Origin: an uncultured Clostridia bacterium
GTDB lineage: Bacteria; Bacillota; Clostridia; Oscillospirales; Oscillospiraceae
Direction: 5' to 3'
Length of the DNA stretch: 12,451 nt
NCBI GenBank assembly: GCA_947383645.1
Contig: CANDEH010000072.1
Span: forward strand, 1 to 12,451
Part shown: piece by piece, positions 11,998-12,451 of the stretch
How the letters are laid out: each line of letters opens with the position of its first letter
Numbering within the stretch: position 1 is the stretch's first letter
Program-made: the position numbers and the translations under genes
The notes under the pieces: model-generated
What the model was told of the DNA's origin: nothing
The model's input: the letters and a program-made list of their open reading frames with translations, nothing else
Databases searched by the model: none

Positions 11998-12451
11998 ATG
12001 TCTATCAAATCTTTTAAGCCGACCACCCCGTCTCGGCGGCATATGACGGTTTCCGGCTTCGACGGCATCGACAAGAAGGCCAAGCCTGAGGCCAGCCTCA
12101 CCGAGACCCTGAAGAAGAACGCCGGCCGCAACAGCTATGGCCGCATCACCGTCCGCCACCGCGGCGGCGGCAATAAGCGCAAGTACCGCATTATCGACTT
12201 CAAGCGGGACAAGGTGGATATGCCCGCCACGGTCCTGCGTCTGGAGTACGACCCCAACCGCAGCGCCAACATCGCCTTGGTCCAGTACGAGGACGGCGAG
12301 AAGCGCTATATCCTGGCTCCTGTGGGCCTGGGCGTGGGGGACAAGATTCTCTCCAGCGCCAGCGCCGACATCAAGCCCGGCAACTGCCTGCCCATCGCCA
12401 ACATCCCCGTGGGTACCGTGATCCACAACATCGAGATGCACCCCGGCAAGG
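11998..12451 (+). CDS. rplB: 50S ribosomal protein L2, cut by the window end
   Basis: The first 151 residues of L2 are present, out of about 275 in a full protein. The frame runs off the window without a stop, so this is truncation by the window rather than a broken gene. MSIKSFKPTTPSRRHMTVS, GRNSYGRITVRHRGGGNKRK, YRIIDFKRDK and LEYDPNRSANIALVQYEDGE match the N-terminal OB-fold domain. IPVGTVIHNIEMHPGK enters the central SH3-like domain. L2 is needed for subunit association and peptidyl transferase assembly. AGGGAGG (11981-11987) precedes the ATG; the gap after rplW is 16 bases, consistent with the standard S10 operon order. Confidence 0.97.
   Translation, partial: MSIKSFKPTTPSRRHMTVSGFDGIDKKAKPEASLTETLKKNAGRNSYGRITVRHRGGGNKRKYRIIDFKRDKVDMPATVLRLEYDPNRSANIALVQYEDGEKRYILAPVGLGVGDKILSSASADIKPGNCLPIANIPVGTVIHNIEMHPGK

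Noticed and set aside
1..12451. CRISPR array, tRNA or rRNA genes, insertion sequences, phage or defence genes
   Set aside because: No regular spaced repeats, no cloverleaf-like sequences, no transposase or integrase frames, and no defence-type domains were seen.

Overview
The window looks like the chromosome of a GC-rich clostridial Firmicute, probably Oscillospiraceae (Flavonifractor, Lawsonibacter or Oscillibacter type). Four things point that way: a glmS ribozyme in front of glmS, the DUF421/DUF4363 gene pair, an SLH-domain lipoprotein, and AGGAGG-type ribosome binding sites combined with strongly G/C-ending codons. The genus is an inference, since no rRNA gene is present.

Left part (1-1127): the possible last codons of a plus-strand gene and its terminator, then two overlapping minus-strand genes, a DUF421 (YetF-like) membrane protein and a DUF4363 small membrane-anchored protein. 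Middle-left (1128-3793): a divergent intergenic region carries a well-formed glmS ribozyme at about 1258-1436. A palindromic AT-rich element and further leader follow, then glmS, which makes glucosamine-6-phosphate for the cell wall. Behind glmS lies an array of six consecutive perfect or near-perfect hairpins.

Middle (3794-9169): an SLH-domain lipoprotein; a terminator-like hairpin and an operator-like dyad; a secreted class C beta-lactamase-like serine hydrolase with a large extra C-terminal region; a small unrecognised protein 15 bases after it; and a MATE-family efflux protein closed by a strong terminator.

Right part (9244-12451): the start of the S10 ribosomal protein operon, with rpsJ, rplC, rplD, rplW and the first 151 codons of rplB. 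It has a near-consensus promoter (TTGACA, 17 bases, TATACT) and a leader of about 280 nt with stacked hairpins and an attenuator-like terminator. A 418-base gap between rpsJ and rplC is full of hairpins, and part of it is homologous, in inverted orientation, to the hairpin array behind glmS.

The protein genes are ordinary. The unusual content is in RNA and non-coding DNA: the ribozyme, the structured S10 leader, and a dispersed family of hairpin modules, one copy of which sits inside a ribosomal protein operon. I did not find a convincing new protein-based system.
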